This document shows, in pieces, positions 40,972-51,367 of a stretch of DNA of 64,000 nt. Position numbers and translations under genes: made by a program. The stretch is from Stratiolaelaps scimitus (taxonomy: Eukaryota; Arthropoda; Arachnida; Mesostigmata; Laelapidae): positions 5,922,001-5,986,000 of the forward strand of contig JABWDB010000005.1 of assembly GCA_019614645.1 (NCBI GenBank). Direction: 5' to 3'. How positions within the stretch are numbered: position 1 is the stretch's first letter; each line of letters begins with the position of its first letter. The notes under the pieces are model-generated. The model ran no database searches. It was given only the letters and a program-made list of their open reading frames with translations, and had not been told where the DNA came from.

Positions 40972-43900
40972 CTACTGAGGGAGGATTCGAGAGTGATGTA
41001 TTGAATGCGCTTGATAGTTCCACAATCGGGACCACCAAACCCTAACTACTGCTATGTCATCTCGTATGGTTTCCTATCGAATAATAATTGTTTTTCGAGC
41101 AGACTCTCAGCTGTTCGCCTCTCAGACAGGCCTCAGCTCTTAACCTTTTGGCTATTACTGGTGGTTCCCTATCTGCATAAAATTAGACGACACTTCAGCC
41201 AGAAAGAGGAATATGGTGTCCATGCTCAGAACTAATACTTGTGCTAGCACTCTCAGTTGTTCGTCATACAGGTGAAGGACCTAGACACGTTCTTAGGCAG
41301 TGGCGGCAGCTGTAGCATACGCGGGACTGGCAGTTGTCAAAGGGTTTAACACTGTATATGTTAGTCCGATTACTATCGTTTATTATACGGCGTTGTTATC
41401 GATTTGAACGACTCGGGCACCCCCTCATTAGCTTGTTCATGCACGACGGGTATCTGCTGTCGACACAGAACGCGGATTCCGGCCATATCCATGATCCCAG
41501 TGGTAAGGTACCAACGACAACAACTGTCCACGTAACGGCGTGGGCCGAGCGGACCGTTGAGAGGCGACAGGAAGGAAATCTGAAAAGGGCCTAATTCAAC
41601 CCGTACAAGGTTTGTCTCGCCGTAGACAAAGTCGCACTTTGGAGACTACTCATCGCGTCCGATGAATGTCTCACCAATGCGCCGTCAGATACGGGCCTCA
41701 TCATATTGAACGTCTCCAGCGCGAATCATCAAGCGACAATGTCGACAGTCGGAACTTTGCCGCCGATAACTTTGCTGCGGCCGAAATTTGCATTACATTG
41801 CATAACATGCTATGCTTGCCATTATAATGCAGACTAGTTGGCTCAATAGCATCGGTGAACTTGAGCGCGCACAGTCACACACGCGAGCTGAACGTCGTGT
41901 ACAGCTCGTGTGGAGGCCGGTACCCTTTATAGAGGGGTTCAATCTGTCCGCTGGCTGGGTCCATCTGTTTTCAAGTGTCGACCTCACTGGCTCTGTTGCA
42001 TTGACAAACGCGAGACGAGCCGCTAGCTAGTTAATCATTGTTGTGTAGATGGAGCAGGTACTTGAGTCGTACATTGTTACGCTAATTAGAAGTTACCATA
42101 GGATTACCTAACAACAACAACAGCAAAAACGGCTGTGCGGCGGCTGTAGCGCAGAACAAGGCAATTTCAAATTCTAGCAATTTCAAATGGCAAACATTTC
42201 CAACCAGTCAGTTACAGGGTTATCACTGTTTCGTTCGCGGCTTCATGACGCATAAAGCTGGGACGCAACTCGAGCCGTAGGCTGTCTCGGGCTCTCCCAG
42301 CCTATTTGTTTGATACTGACTCGATTTCACCCCTCTGCCGTTCAACGTTTGCATCTGTATTTTCGTACGCACCTAGCGCATTTGGTCATTGGCATGGATA
42401 CACTATTCTTCTTTCACAGGTATCAATGTGGCATACCACTACCCGCCATGTTCCGGAAGTCAAGATCGTCTACGAGTGTATGGATTGAGTGAAGCCAATG
42501 GAACCGAGACGTATATCATTGAGAAGCGATTGTACAAGGAGAGACATGCAGTCACTCTTGGCTGTCATCACTTTGATGGACCCTTTGACAAGTTCTGCTT
42601 TCACTACGTGAGCACTGCGCACAACGGGGCTGTGCATTCGGTGGAAGTTCACTGCCGTCCCGTCAGAGATGGTGAGTCTCTATCATATATATATATATAT
42701 ATATATATACAAATAGCGCCATCGAGCTATCTATCCTATTTGTATGAATGATTATATCATCGTAAAATAAAGACATGAGTTGTAAATATTTTGCAGTAAG
42801 TTATCAACTCGTTTAGTCAATATTCGTTTGTATAATAGCAACAATTATCATTTATTATTTCATTATATCGATAATTAATTTGGGATACGCACGATGAAGT
42901 TGTCATCCCCCGTTAACTCGCTGTAGGCAAGAACGAAAGAACTAAATCGTCCATGTTGTCAGATGTATGCTGATATCCCGTTAAGGTAAAGTGTCTTAGT
43001 TACTAGAATATAGGCTACACTAGCGAGAAAAGAATGAAAATGGATGCCTGTCTCAGTAGCTCAGATGATCTCCACTATTGTTCGTGTATGTCCCTCCTGC
43101 ATCAGTGAAACGGTTTATGTCGAGACAACCCTTTTAATCCAAGACTCATTAGTATCAGTACCTATACAAAGGCCAGATGGATCTCACGCGACAAAGAATC
43201 CCCGGGAAAGTAGGGATCATCAATGAGCTTTCTGCTGAACTTATCCGCCTCTTAACGATGTGAATTCGTCAGCGAAGAACATTTTTAAGCATCTCATATA
43301 CGTCCCATTTCTGCCGATACTTCATCGAACGCTTGAGTCCAGCGACCTTCGATGTGTTCATCTAGGCGAGAATCTGCCGCCCTGTTCTGAAACGAGGCTT
43401 CGCATGTCCGATGCCGGAAATAAACGCCCAGTGTCATTTATCTGTGTACCATGAAGTATCACGGAGAGTGTCATTACGAACGCGTTACCACTAAAATGTT
43501 AATCGACATCCTCGAGAAACAATTTGCCTGTGAACGAGAATTGTCTACAACATTTCCGATTCCCGAATGTGACAATGACTGGGCCTTATCCGCTCTGTAT
43601 TATTCGACGCGGTTCATTTCGATTTAGAATCTGCGTTTGAGAAAGTTCCACCCATAAGATGCGACTTGACCCTATAAACAGCTACAGGATTTGATTATAT
43701 TTTATCGTGTTGGAGATAACGAGATCGTCTCTCATTGCGTGTAGAGGCGAGTGCTGGTCATCCGCAGGAGACAATAATACTAGGCTCACTTACCTTGCAT
43801 TTTGTACAGAAATTCGGCTGTGTACCTTTACCTCGATATTAAAACTATTGTATCGTTTTATGGTATATGCCATATGATGATATAAATGTGTACTGCTCTG

Positions 43901-46900
43901 TGGTCACCAAGACAAACCATCGCAAAATGCAGGCTGCTCTAAATCGATTTTTCAGATAGGCTGTTGACCTCGACCTAAAACTTTCCTTTCAATTTATAAT
44001 GCGCAGTAATGCACTTCGGACATAACAAACTCCACTGCATCGATAGCCTCGGATTGAGTTCGCCAAAGCGAATGTTTGATATTGGGGTCGCTATGTCTCA
44101 ATGTCAACGGATCACAAATACAATGACTATGTATTCGACCTCGTTTCTAGAGAAGGGCAAACTGGTGTTGACGCTCATTTGTAGTTTACAACATCGATAA
44201 GTTATGACATATGCGATCATTTGATCGTTGCAAGTTGCCGATTCTCACGTACATTACTTATTGTTATGAATAAGAACCTCCTGCAGCGTGCACGACTTGG
44301 ACCATTTCGAAGTATTTACTATAAATTGCTAATAAAGATGACTTTTCTATGCTTAAACGGCTGAGGAGCAGCGAACTCCTGGCCGAGGCGTTCGTTGCAA
44401 CGATTCCTCACTGTCACTACACAAACAACTAAACATTGTATCCCTTTGCGGTTGTTTATATATCAGATCCGGAGTATTGTCTTGTATTATTTCTATCATA
44501 TTTACCAGAGTTATTCTAAGTAATTATTCGTCTTAGTTAATTTATTGCACTCTGTCTCCCACAATCTCTCTGTGGTCGTCCGACGAAACAGACTCCTCCG
44601 AGTATGGCCAATGGGATGAGTGGACTCCTTGGACGTTCTGCAGTGGCGGATGTGGCCGCGGCAGCCAGATGCGTCACCGAAGCTGCTCGAAGAGGAAATG
44701 CCGCGGTGAGAGGATCGAATCGCGTCAATGTGACCTTCCAGACAAATGTCCCCCATCGTCGACGCCGTTGCCGCCCGACGTCAACCTCGGCCAGGTGAGC
44801 TCACTTATTACAGCACCCCCAAGTGAGAACCATCGGAGGTACTTGTGGCCTCCAAAGGACATCAGTCCGCATATATCTGCTCTTGCAATATTTCGCCGTG
44901 CCACAGCTGCGTAAATCGACCTAGTAATTCTTGTAGGCTCGTGTCGCAGTCTACGATACGAGATCATTGTTCGATTGCCACTTAGATTCCCAGACCTCAT
45001 TGCAATGCATAGGTGTGGGCCGTGCGTAGTGTACGTACAATAAAACAACAAGTGTCGCAGCACCCGAAGAGTAGAATATACTGGATTATGGATATATACA
45101 ACAGTGGTGTTTTTTTCATTTGTTGCTGTTGTTGTTGCTGTTCCATCGTTCATGTTCTCACTTTCACTCAAATCTAGGTGGCTACGTACTGTGCCTGTGG
45201 CTGTATCCTCGGCGTGTTCAAAAACACGACCGTATACTTCAAGGCGGACGAATGCGCTCGCAACGGCAGCCGGGCCTCGTGGGTTCTTCGGCCGGTATTT
45301 CATAACGCGTCGTCGATCATCGTGCGGCTGAGCTCAGCTCGACTGGGCCAACGCGACAGTAATTACCTGGTCGTGCGGGACGGCGTTTCGCCTGGCGGCG
45401 ATATGCTCGTCACGTTGACGGGAGGTGACGAAAGCTCACGGTTGCCGTTGGAGCTACGCTCACCGTCGGGCCCATTGCGGATCGAGTTCATTTATGGGAC
45501 GGTCGCGCCAGGCAAGGACGTCGACTTTTTGATGAGCTTCTACGAGGAGCTGGCCCCACGGGGCGTCACGGCCCTAGCACAGATCGGTCTGCTGCACAAG
45601 ATTCGTCAACTGCCGCAGCTACATCTCGTCGCGCTGATCGTTGTAGGCTCGCTGATCATCGTGTCAGCGACGCTGTGCCTCGTCCACCGAGTCGCCTTGG
45701 CCAAGGTCATCACGAAGCAGCGCCGACCGTCGGTGTTCTCAATACCACCGGGCAACGTCGAGGGACAGGTTGGCAGCGATACTACTAATCTTACTAAGAA
45801 AGCTCTTCACCTCAGGCATCTACGATTCAGAGTTCACGTTCAAGAGTGTTTGAGTATCGCGGTTGGAGTGCCGTGGGACAGGAGATTTTGACAGAGGATT
45901 TGCTATTCGCGTCTGCGCTGCTGGGAAAACCCCGCTGAAGAAACTCTGTAGATAGGCGTTTCTCGCGTTCCGTACATTCCGGGTACGGCTTTCGTAGAAC
46001 GTCACCTTCTTGCATTTGCTTTGCTTCAACGGGAATGTGCCACAATGCTGCCGAACGAGACTTTAGCGAATTTCCTTCCTCGTGTCCCGACCTGCCATGT
46101 ATCATCTGTATGGTGGAACTGACTGGAACTCGGCTGGTCTTCAGGAAGTTTAAGGTTTTGACTATTTGTTCGTGCTACGACCTGCTGCAGCAGCTAGATT
46201 CAGTGTTACGTGAACTCGCAGACTGTGGACGACATAGTAGATTATTTAACGGACAAGTCAATCGCATTCGTAAGATTGCGATCAACATGAGCATCTCTCC
46301 CAGAGTCTTCACTGTCTCACCGTTCATACCCATGCATATGTATTCGTCGAAAGACTACACTGCGACGTCTGATACGGCCACGATACAACGCCGGTTACAT
46401 CAGCAGTTGAGAAATCTCGAAACATGTGTTCCGCAAATCCGCGCGGAGTTTCCACGCGCTCTCTGTTTATGGCGTCAAGCTCAGCAGCCGCTTCCAAATT
46501 GTCCATTTCGCCTTCGAGCCTCGATCTAGTCATCACAGTATCCGGCTGATGTGTTGCTATCATCAGTACGCTCTGCAAGGGCTGTGTTTCGCTCAGGCTC
46601 AAAAAAGTAACGAGTCAATGGTAGATGTCCGCTACCGGTGCGCACTCCCGGTCAGCTACAGTTGTTCCTTCTGATTCGACTAAACAAGTCGTGTATAGAG
46701 CGGTACTGCTGTTACGTCTAAACATGCATGCAGAGCCAGCAGTCGAATCCGATCAGTAGTCAATTAAGAATCAGCTTTTAAAGGCTGACCTAAATGGATT
46801 TCTTGTTAAGCGCTCATTTCGGGGTTATTCCCTCTGGAAGTCCGCTGTGCTTTCAAATGGGACCCGGGGTCGATTGACGTGTCGCCTAAGGGACCCGTAC

Positions 46901-48412
46901 GGATATTCGGTATCAGGAAGAATTAAATGTTGTTATCTACTTAGATCTATTTCAGGGCAATCGGAAGATCAATTTAGAAAAAGCAACAAGGCAATGTACA
47001 GGGAGTGTTTAACTCGTCTCGTAGGAATTTATAACGTTACGGACTCTTGACGAGAAATAAAGTTGGCTACCCGATCGCAGTTGACGCAGATTTACTCCAC
47101 TTAGTCCTATCCTTGATTTGCATGCCGTGATCACGGAACACTAGTGAAGCAGATACTCATCAATGCTTCAAGCGTCTGAAGAGCGCGACGGGTTCCGGTC
47201 ATACGTGTCGCCTCGAAAGTGGCACTTTCTAATCTGTAGCTCAAATATTGTTGTTTCAGAGTCCTACGGATCTTTTACTGTCCGGCGACTCCTTGGAGAC
47301 GGTGCTCTCGCCCAGTCCACCACCTACACCTACGCCGACGGTAGCAGTATCAGCTGAGATTCACCGGGTGCCCTCTCGAGCCGCCGTGACACCAGTAGCC
47401 GCCTCACAGCAGCACATCGGAGGCGGGCCTCAAGCGCCGTCGTCAGTGGCGGAATCGCCCCTCAAGAAGAAGAACTCGGTTCTTGCGTCGCTCGAGAGTC
47501 TGGCCGATATGAGCGGTCTCGCTCGAAAAAAGCTACGAAAACGGAATCCGAAACTTCAGCGACACTCGGTGATGTGCACTAGCTCGGAGTTTGGCTCGAC
47601 GAGTGGCACGGGTAAGACCTTGTTCACTGTACACCGTTGATTTTCACCAGCTGCCGATGTATGACATTGTAGTGTAATTGTGCTGGGGGATAAAGTGGCG
47701 GCGCCTCGTGCCAACGTCCGTGCGTGCTTCGCACTGAGCTAACACAGTTAGTAGCTAGTGGTACATGGTCGGCACACGAACTCGATTGCTAGACCGGAGC
47801 GACGCCGATTCAAATCCTGTCAGACGCTTAGAATCTTCGGAGTTCTTTATCATATTTATTTATCTGAAGATTCTCGCCAGGATCGACGAAGGAAGAGAAT
47901 AAGCAAAGGTGGACCCGACAGGTCCTCATAGTAATACCTAACAGGTTAAGAGCTGAGGCCTGTCAGATAGGGGAACAGCTGAGGGTCAGCTCGAAAAAAA
48001 AAACACGAACTCGATAAGTTCCACAATAGCCCTTTTTCAGGATCGGCTTCGCTCAATCCCAGCGACCATGTCCCCGATATCATGGTCCTACAGCCTCTGC
48101 GCACAAATAGAACACTGATTAACCCAGTGCACCTGATGCGCGATTCCTTCGTTGTTTAATGCTTCTTTCACTGTGGAACCCTTTACAGATGGATTCGAGT
48201 TCGATGCATACGATTACGGGTGCGAGGATATTCCAAATTCGTTCTTCAACTCGACCGCGGTTGTGCTGCCTCCGTTCCTATCAGAGAGGGATCTGTGCAT
48301 GTTCAAGCTCCCGCCGTCCACCGTTGAGCACATCGAGGTGCAGGACCTCACCGATTCAGCTGAGACGTTAGCACCACCCGAAGACGAAACGACTGTGACA
48401 GTCTTGCAGTAG
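26173..48412 (+). CDS. THSD1: THSD1-like single-pass membrane protein, 9 exons, 5' end missing
   Basis: This is the span of a multi-exon gene. Coding parts are 26173-26294, 26513-26652, 40376-40544, 40761-40890, 42420-42671, 44592-44794, 45178-45768, 47260-47611 and 48189-48412. All eight junctions are GT/AG and keep phase, giving about 726 residues ending at TAG. The domain order is two or three beta-sandwich-like extracellular modules, one TSP1 repeat, a CUB-like module, a transmembrane helix and a cytoplasmic tail of about 220 residues. The pre-TSP1 modules match the pattern I know from vertebrate THSD1: a VEWP motif, a CPPF segment, a PPC start and an FCFHY motif. THSD1 is an endothelial membrane protein linked to focal adhesion. 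By inference this is a cell-surface adhesion or receptor-like protein. No enzymatic motif is present. The signal peptide and roughly 40-60 N-terminal residues lie in exon(s) I could not place. Orthology is likely but not proven. Confidence 0.72.
26513..26652 (+). CDS. THSD1-like gene, exon with VEWP motif
   Basis: This exon lies between a TTCGTTCCAG acceptor and an AA|GTGAGTG donor, with 46 codons plus 2 bases. It continues in phase from 26294, giving NET-VMARSRR. It holds VVEWPQVKIHVP and, after about 20 residues, FELPEMKCPPFH. The VEWP...CP(F) layout matches the linker between the first and second modules of vertebrate THSD1. The following intron is about 13.7 kb, the longest in the gene. 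Confidence 0.75.
26850..26880. repeat. (TA)n microsatellite
   Basis: AT alternation near the start of the longest intron of the THSD1-like gene. Confidence 0.93.
29463..29522. repeat. Inverted repeat around a (TA) loop
   Basis: GTTGAAATTTC at 29463-29473 pairs with 29512-29522, enclosing AT-rich DNA with a (TA) tract. Confidence 0.6.
40193..40224 (+). repeat. Perfect tandem duplication, 16 bp x 2
   Basis: CGAAATGTTTCAATAT occurs twice without a gap in the long intron, about 150 bases before the next exon. It looks like a recent slippage duplication. Confidence 0.8.
40376..40544 (+). CDS. THSD1-like gene, second extracellular module, part 1
   Basis: The acceptor is TTATCTAG|GGAGG and the donor CAG|GTATATG. 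One base completes a Lys codon from the previous exon, then 56 codons run EDYSFRVDLEFVG to FDRPGYYQ. It has a beta-rich pattern, an N-glycosylation site (NST) and one Cys (TFSCRNF). The frame is also open upstream through the intron to an ATG at 40281 followed by a hydrophobic stretch. That is probably fortuitous, but see findings. Confidence 0.75.
40761..40890 (+). CDS. THSD1-like gene, second extracellular module, part 2
   Basis: The acceptor is ATTATTATCAG and the donor GACG|GTACGT. There are 43 codons plus 1 base, beginning VSLHCDDCEPWLSEVA and ending FIGRCFDG. Phase is kept on both sides, so GYYQ joins directly to VSLHC. Three cysteines (HCDDC and RC) could pair with those of neighbouring exons. 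The intron before it is only 216 bp. Confidence 0.72.
40935..40979. repeat. (TA)n microsatellite, 45 bp
   Basis: Lies shortly after the donor of the exon ending at 40890. Confidence 0.93.
42420..42671 (+). CDS. THSD1-like gene, third extracellular module
   Basis: The acceptor is TTCTTTCACAG and the donor GATG|GTGAGTC. The exon adds 2 bases, 83 codons and 1 base. Landmarks in order are YHYPPCSGSQDRLRVYGL, then LGCHHFDGPFDKFCFHYV, then VEVHCRPVRD. The PPC start, the internal C and the FCFHY motif follow the same order as the module just before the TSP1 repeat of vertebrate THSD1. An N-glycosylation site (NGT) is present. A (TA)n tract begins 12 bases into the following intron. Confidence 0.78.
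43030..44340 (+). mobile_element. Decayed non-LTR retrotransposon (LINE) reverse-transcriptase relic
   Basis: This piece in the intron before the TSP1 exon carries broken frames with reverse-transcriptase landmarks in the right order. They are RPDGSHA (43170s), ILHRTLESSDL, SDAGNKRPVSFICVP (about 43407-43452, the NYRPISL-type block), a GHPQ...ILGSL block (about 43755-43790), YDDI (43873-43884, the FADD active site, altered), MQAALNRFF (43927) and VMHFGHNK (44006-44029). The arrangement suggests the Jockey or CR1 group, but subfamily cannot be settled by eye. No intact frame, 5' UTR or poly(A) tail is visible, so it is an old fragment. Confidence 0.65.
44592..44794 (+). CDS. THSD1-like gene, thrombospondin type-1 repeat exon
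   Basis: This single exon carries a complete TSP1 domain: three Trp in the WDEWTPW spacing, CSGGCGRGSQMRHRSC, a basic middle (SKRKCRGER) and CDLPDKC. These give the six cysteines of the fold. The acceptor follows a pyrimidine tract (GTCGTCCGACGAAACAG) and the donor is CAG|GTGAGC. TSP1 repeats bind matrix glycans and proteins and are often C-mannosylated on the Trp residues and O-fucosylated at CSxxCG. The CSGGCG here fits that fucosylation motif. A Ser/Thr/Pro-rich hinge (PPSSTPLPP) ends the exon. Confidence 0.9.
45178..45768 (+). CDS. THSD1-like gene, CUB-like module and transmembrane helix
   Basis: This 197-codon exon has acceptor AAATCTAG and donor GGACAG|GTTGGC; the donor is weaker than the others. 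Residues 1-130 look like a CUB-type beta sandwich: CACGC, NTTVYFKADEC, SWVLRP, a LSSARLG stretch, YLVVRDGVSPGGDML and LRIEFIYG, ending in DFLMSFYEE. Near residues 145-167 is a hydrophobic helix (LHLVALIVVGSLIIVSATLC) followed by basic residues (KVITKQRRPS), giving type I topology. N-glycosylation sites include NTT, NGS and NAS. As far as I know vertebrate THSD1 has only a short stalk here, so this module is a notable difference. Confidence 0.85.
47260..47611 (+). CDS. THSD1-like gene, cytoplasmic tail exon
   Basis: The acceptor is TTGTTGTTTCAG and the donor CACGG|GTAAGA, with 117 codons plus 1 base. The sequence is of low complexity and probably disordered. It begins SPTDLLLSGDSLETVL, then a Pro-rich SPSPPPTPTPT run, a serine-rich part, a KKKNS site, and a basic cluster ARKKLRKRNPK followed by RHSV. 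SP/TP and basic-Ser sites suggest phosphorylation; the PPPTPTP run could bind SH3 or WW proteins. Both are inferences from motif type only. Confidence 0.78.
47765..47825 (+). repeat. Possible tRNA-like Pol III head, unrelated to the main SINE
   Basis: TGGTCGGCACACGA resembles an A box and CCGATTCAAATCCTG a B box about 35 bases later, in the intron before the last coding exon. The acceptor-stem pairing of a real tRNA is not evident. A short inverted repeat (47830-47838 with 47866-47874) follows. It may be a different, old SINE. Confidence 0.3.
48189..48412 (+). CDS. THSD1-like gene, last coding exon
   Basis: The acceptor is AACCCTTTACAG. Two bases complete a Gly/Asp junction codon, then 73 codons run to TAG. 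The tail is acidic: DGFEFDAYDYGCEDIP, then FLSERDLCMFKLP, then PPEDETTVTVLQ-stop. The extreme C-terminus (T-V-T-V-L-Q) is not a clear PDZ ligand because it ends in Gln. The acidic DET near the end loosely recalls the end of vertebrate THSD1, but this is weak. An in-frame ATG at 48152 in the preceding intron is not needed. Confidence 0.75.
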
Positions 48413-50252
48413 TTTTCATAGCTGTACTAATAGAAGTTGTCGTTATGCTGAAGGTTACAACGAGCTAGTCGACATCACTGTACCGCCAACAACAGCAGGA
48501 ACAATAACGACAAGCCAATTGATAACGGTCGAGTGTCGCGATACAGCACACCTCAAGTTTCGGGAAAATGTCAAAGCTAGAGGGAAAAAATGCCTGAAAA
48601 TGACCGAGGATCAGTTCCTCATTCCAGTTGAGTATGAGTAGGAGAGAACAGTGCCGTATTTGGTTATTTTGGTCGTCGCCTACCCGCCTGCTCTAGCATT
48701 GAATGGGCTTGCCTTGCCTTCAACGAGAACTTGTCTTCGTGTAGCGTATTTTGTGGTTGGTCCAACCAGTGAACAAACGCCTAACCCCTAACTAACGCCG
48801 TGCTCAGCCGAAACTTGCGAACCTGCAAACCTTGAATTCATCGAATACGTCAAAAAGGACAACGCGTGCGAACCTAACGTTGGAATATCTATAATTTTAC
48901 TTCACTGCCACTGTGATGAGTGGCAACATTATAGCATATAGCGAAACAATTCGGTGGATCAATTAAGAATGATCGTTGTACGAGGTCAGCTCTTCTCGAG
49001 GATTCTCCGATGGAGACGGCGCTTACCACCGTAGCGCCGTAAGCTATTCAGAGTGGCTCTCTGATATACAAGATACATGATGACTGGCCGTGCAGTGACT
49101 ATCCATAGATTAACGGGTCTTCCAACCTCCTGCGGTTATCGCATAACTCGTCAAACAACTCGCTCGCTCATTCACACGTTTTGGGGGGTGTATGTGAGAA
49201 GCCATCCTTGCCCATATTGCCACCAAGAGCCTGCAGTCACAGTTGAGACAATCGGGACAACGGAGACCTCTCTCTACAATGATCTCTAATTATTGCTCGC
49301 CGGTTTGTCCAGCGTTCAAGCCCAGCTCAATTGAACTCGCCTCGTCTAGCGATGATCCTGAATGCCCGCCAAAGAAAGCAAACAAAATGCCTAGTTGCAT
49401 CCATCATGTGCCATTAGTGGCACGTACAAATCGAAACGGAAGTGTCCTGCTACCGCATCAAGTTAAGCTGATGAACAATGCTCCCAATGTTGACTGCTGG
49501 CCTAGTGCTTCATATTTTGTGTGCACCCCAGTAGAACGCTGTTAGCATCGGAGGTTAGCCCCGCTCTCCTGGATTCAAGATTACGTCTAGTCTTGACCCG
49601 ATCTTAACTGCCCTTAAATGCTAGTATTATTATATAGCGCGACATGTCGACGCGAATCTAGTCAAGTTCCTTCCCAACCAAGCTTGGACCCAACAAGGTG
49701 ACGTGCAAGTCTCTCTCGCAAAACTATATGGCACAAATAACATACTACTTACAATGGTTGACACAATGTCGAGTTACCAGTTGGCTATACATATATATAT
49801 ATATATAGCTGAACAGAGCGAACTGAAAGTGGGAGAGCTATACTCCCCCACAGTCTCAAAATATTTACTCAAAAAGCGACAACAAAGATATAAAGAAATC
49901 AATAAATACAATTTCCGTTAACTGTTCAAGCGACTGACTGACAAACAGACCGACTCTGAGAGAGTTAAAAGACAAATAATAGAAAGGCGATGTAAACGAA
50001 ATAGCGAAACGATGACGCAATCAATCAAACGACAAATGCTAGCCATGTTGAACGCGTACCAAAACGATTAATAGTCATTTATCTGCCACTATTGCCGAAG
50101 AGTAATATATTTCTAATGTGTACATAAATGTAATGTATATATATATATATATAAATGTAAATATAAATTATTATTAGCATTATTATTATTATTATTAATT
50201 ATAGTGCTATAAAGAGTAATATGTATAATGAAAAACAACAAATCTAAATAAA
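48413..50252 (+). other. Probable 3' UTR of the THSD1-like gene
   Basis: After the stop codon about 1.8 kb has no convincing coding sequence. An open frame at 49243-49545 has a fairly protein-like composition but no recognisable domain, and I leave it out. The region becomes AT-rich toward 50 kb. Two AATAAA hexamers (49901 and 50247) could end the transcript. Confidence 0.35.
50247..50252 (+). terminator. Candidate poly(A) signal of the THSD1-like gene
   Basis: AATAAA is followed within about 30 bases by a GT-rich stretch (GTCGGATGGTGTAGTT), as expected of a cleavage signal. An earlier AATAAA at 49901-49906 lacks such a clear GT-rich follower. Other AATAAA sites occur further on (for example near 52217), so the true end is not settled. 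Confidence 0.35.
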
Positions 50253-51334
50253 ACTAACTGTCTATGAGTCGGATGGTGTAGTTATTTTCGGAGTTTGTAG
50301 ATTTGACGAGACTGCTGTCGAGGGGAAGTTACCAAATTTGATCTCACCGAACACAAACGAATACCTCCCCAAAATGTATCGATGAGGATTTGCCTGAGAC
50401 GAATTATAAAAACGAGCATAAATTTCACATAATAACATTGATAGTTGAGGAGCACACGGTCATTGATCGGCTCAAATAGATTCATGGAAGCTTGTTTTTC
50501 TTCGGGGACTGAGAAAGTTTTACCTTACAGATCACCCCCAGACAGTTTATAGACTTATATATATACATAAATAAATGTATATATCACTATAAGCGATTTA
50601 TTCAATCATACAGGTATTAGGATTTATATATATATATATATATGCAACAATCTAAAATGAACACATTAACTAATGTTTTTTTTTTGTTAACAAATTGAAG
50701 TATCTTTTATTATTCGATAAACTCGAGATAACCAGTGGCTACCCGCGCTCGTCCACAACGCCTGCGCTTCGATTCTCATCGTTGTCATTTTCATCATTTA
50801 TAATCATCATCATCACCATCATCGTTATTCTCTAACTATAAAAACGTTGTCCAGTCTGCTTCCGGAGCAATTGCCCCGACTTGCAATGAAACCTAAGAAT
50901 ATACACCCTAAAACACCTGCAGCCAAGTCAGCGAACAAATAGTGCCTATATCACTATTCTCTCTCTCTCTCTCCCTCTCTGCCTCTCTCTCCCTCTCTGT
51001 CTCTCTTCTCCTATTTTCCTTAATCTCTGTTATCAATTTGTGTCTCTCGTGGGACGCGTCGAGGGGTTCCGTTTGTTCTGTTTGAAATGAAAGGAAGACG
51101 CGCATTTGCCGAACACGACTCGGTTCAATTCTTGTCCCCCCTCTTGTGCCCTGCAATTCTTCTTCTATTGGGAGTGATCGTCCTTGATCGGCGTTCGGTA
51201 TCCACTGCGAAGGAAGATGCCGCGTGACAGAGTTTGTGGCCGGTCGGTGACGTCAGTGGAGATGTCTCCGACGCAACAGAATTTCATCATCCTAAGCATG
51301 GCGTACACACTCCACGAATGGCGACAACGCGGAG

Positions 51335-51336
<2 letters not shown>

Positions 51337-51365
<29 letters not shown>
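51337..51365. repeat. (TA)n microsatellite
   Basis: Intergenic; gives poly(Ile-Tyr) shadow frames on both strands. Confidence 0.93.

Positions 51366-51367
<2 letters not shown>

Noticed and set aside
49243..49545. 100-codon open frame downstream of the THSD1-like stop
   Set aside because: Protein-like composition, but no domain, no strong acceptor, and it lies in the probable 3' UTR. An alternative last exon cannot be excluded.
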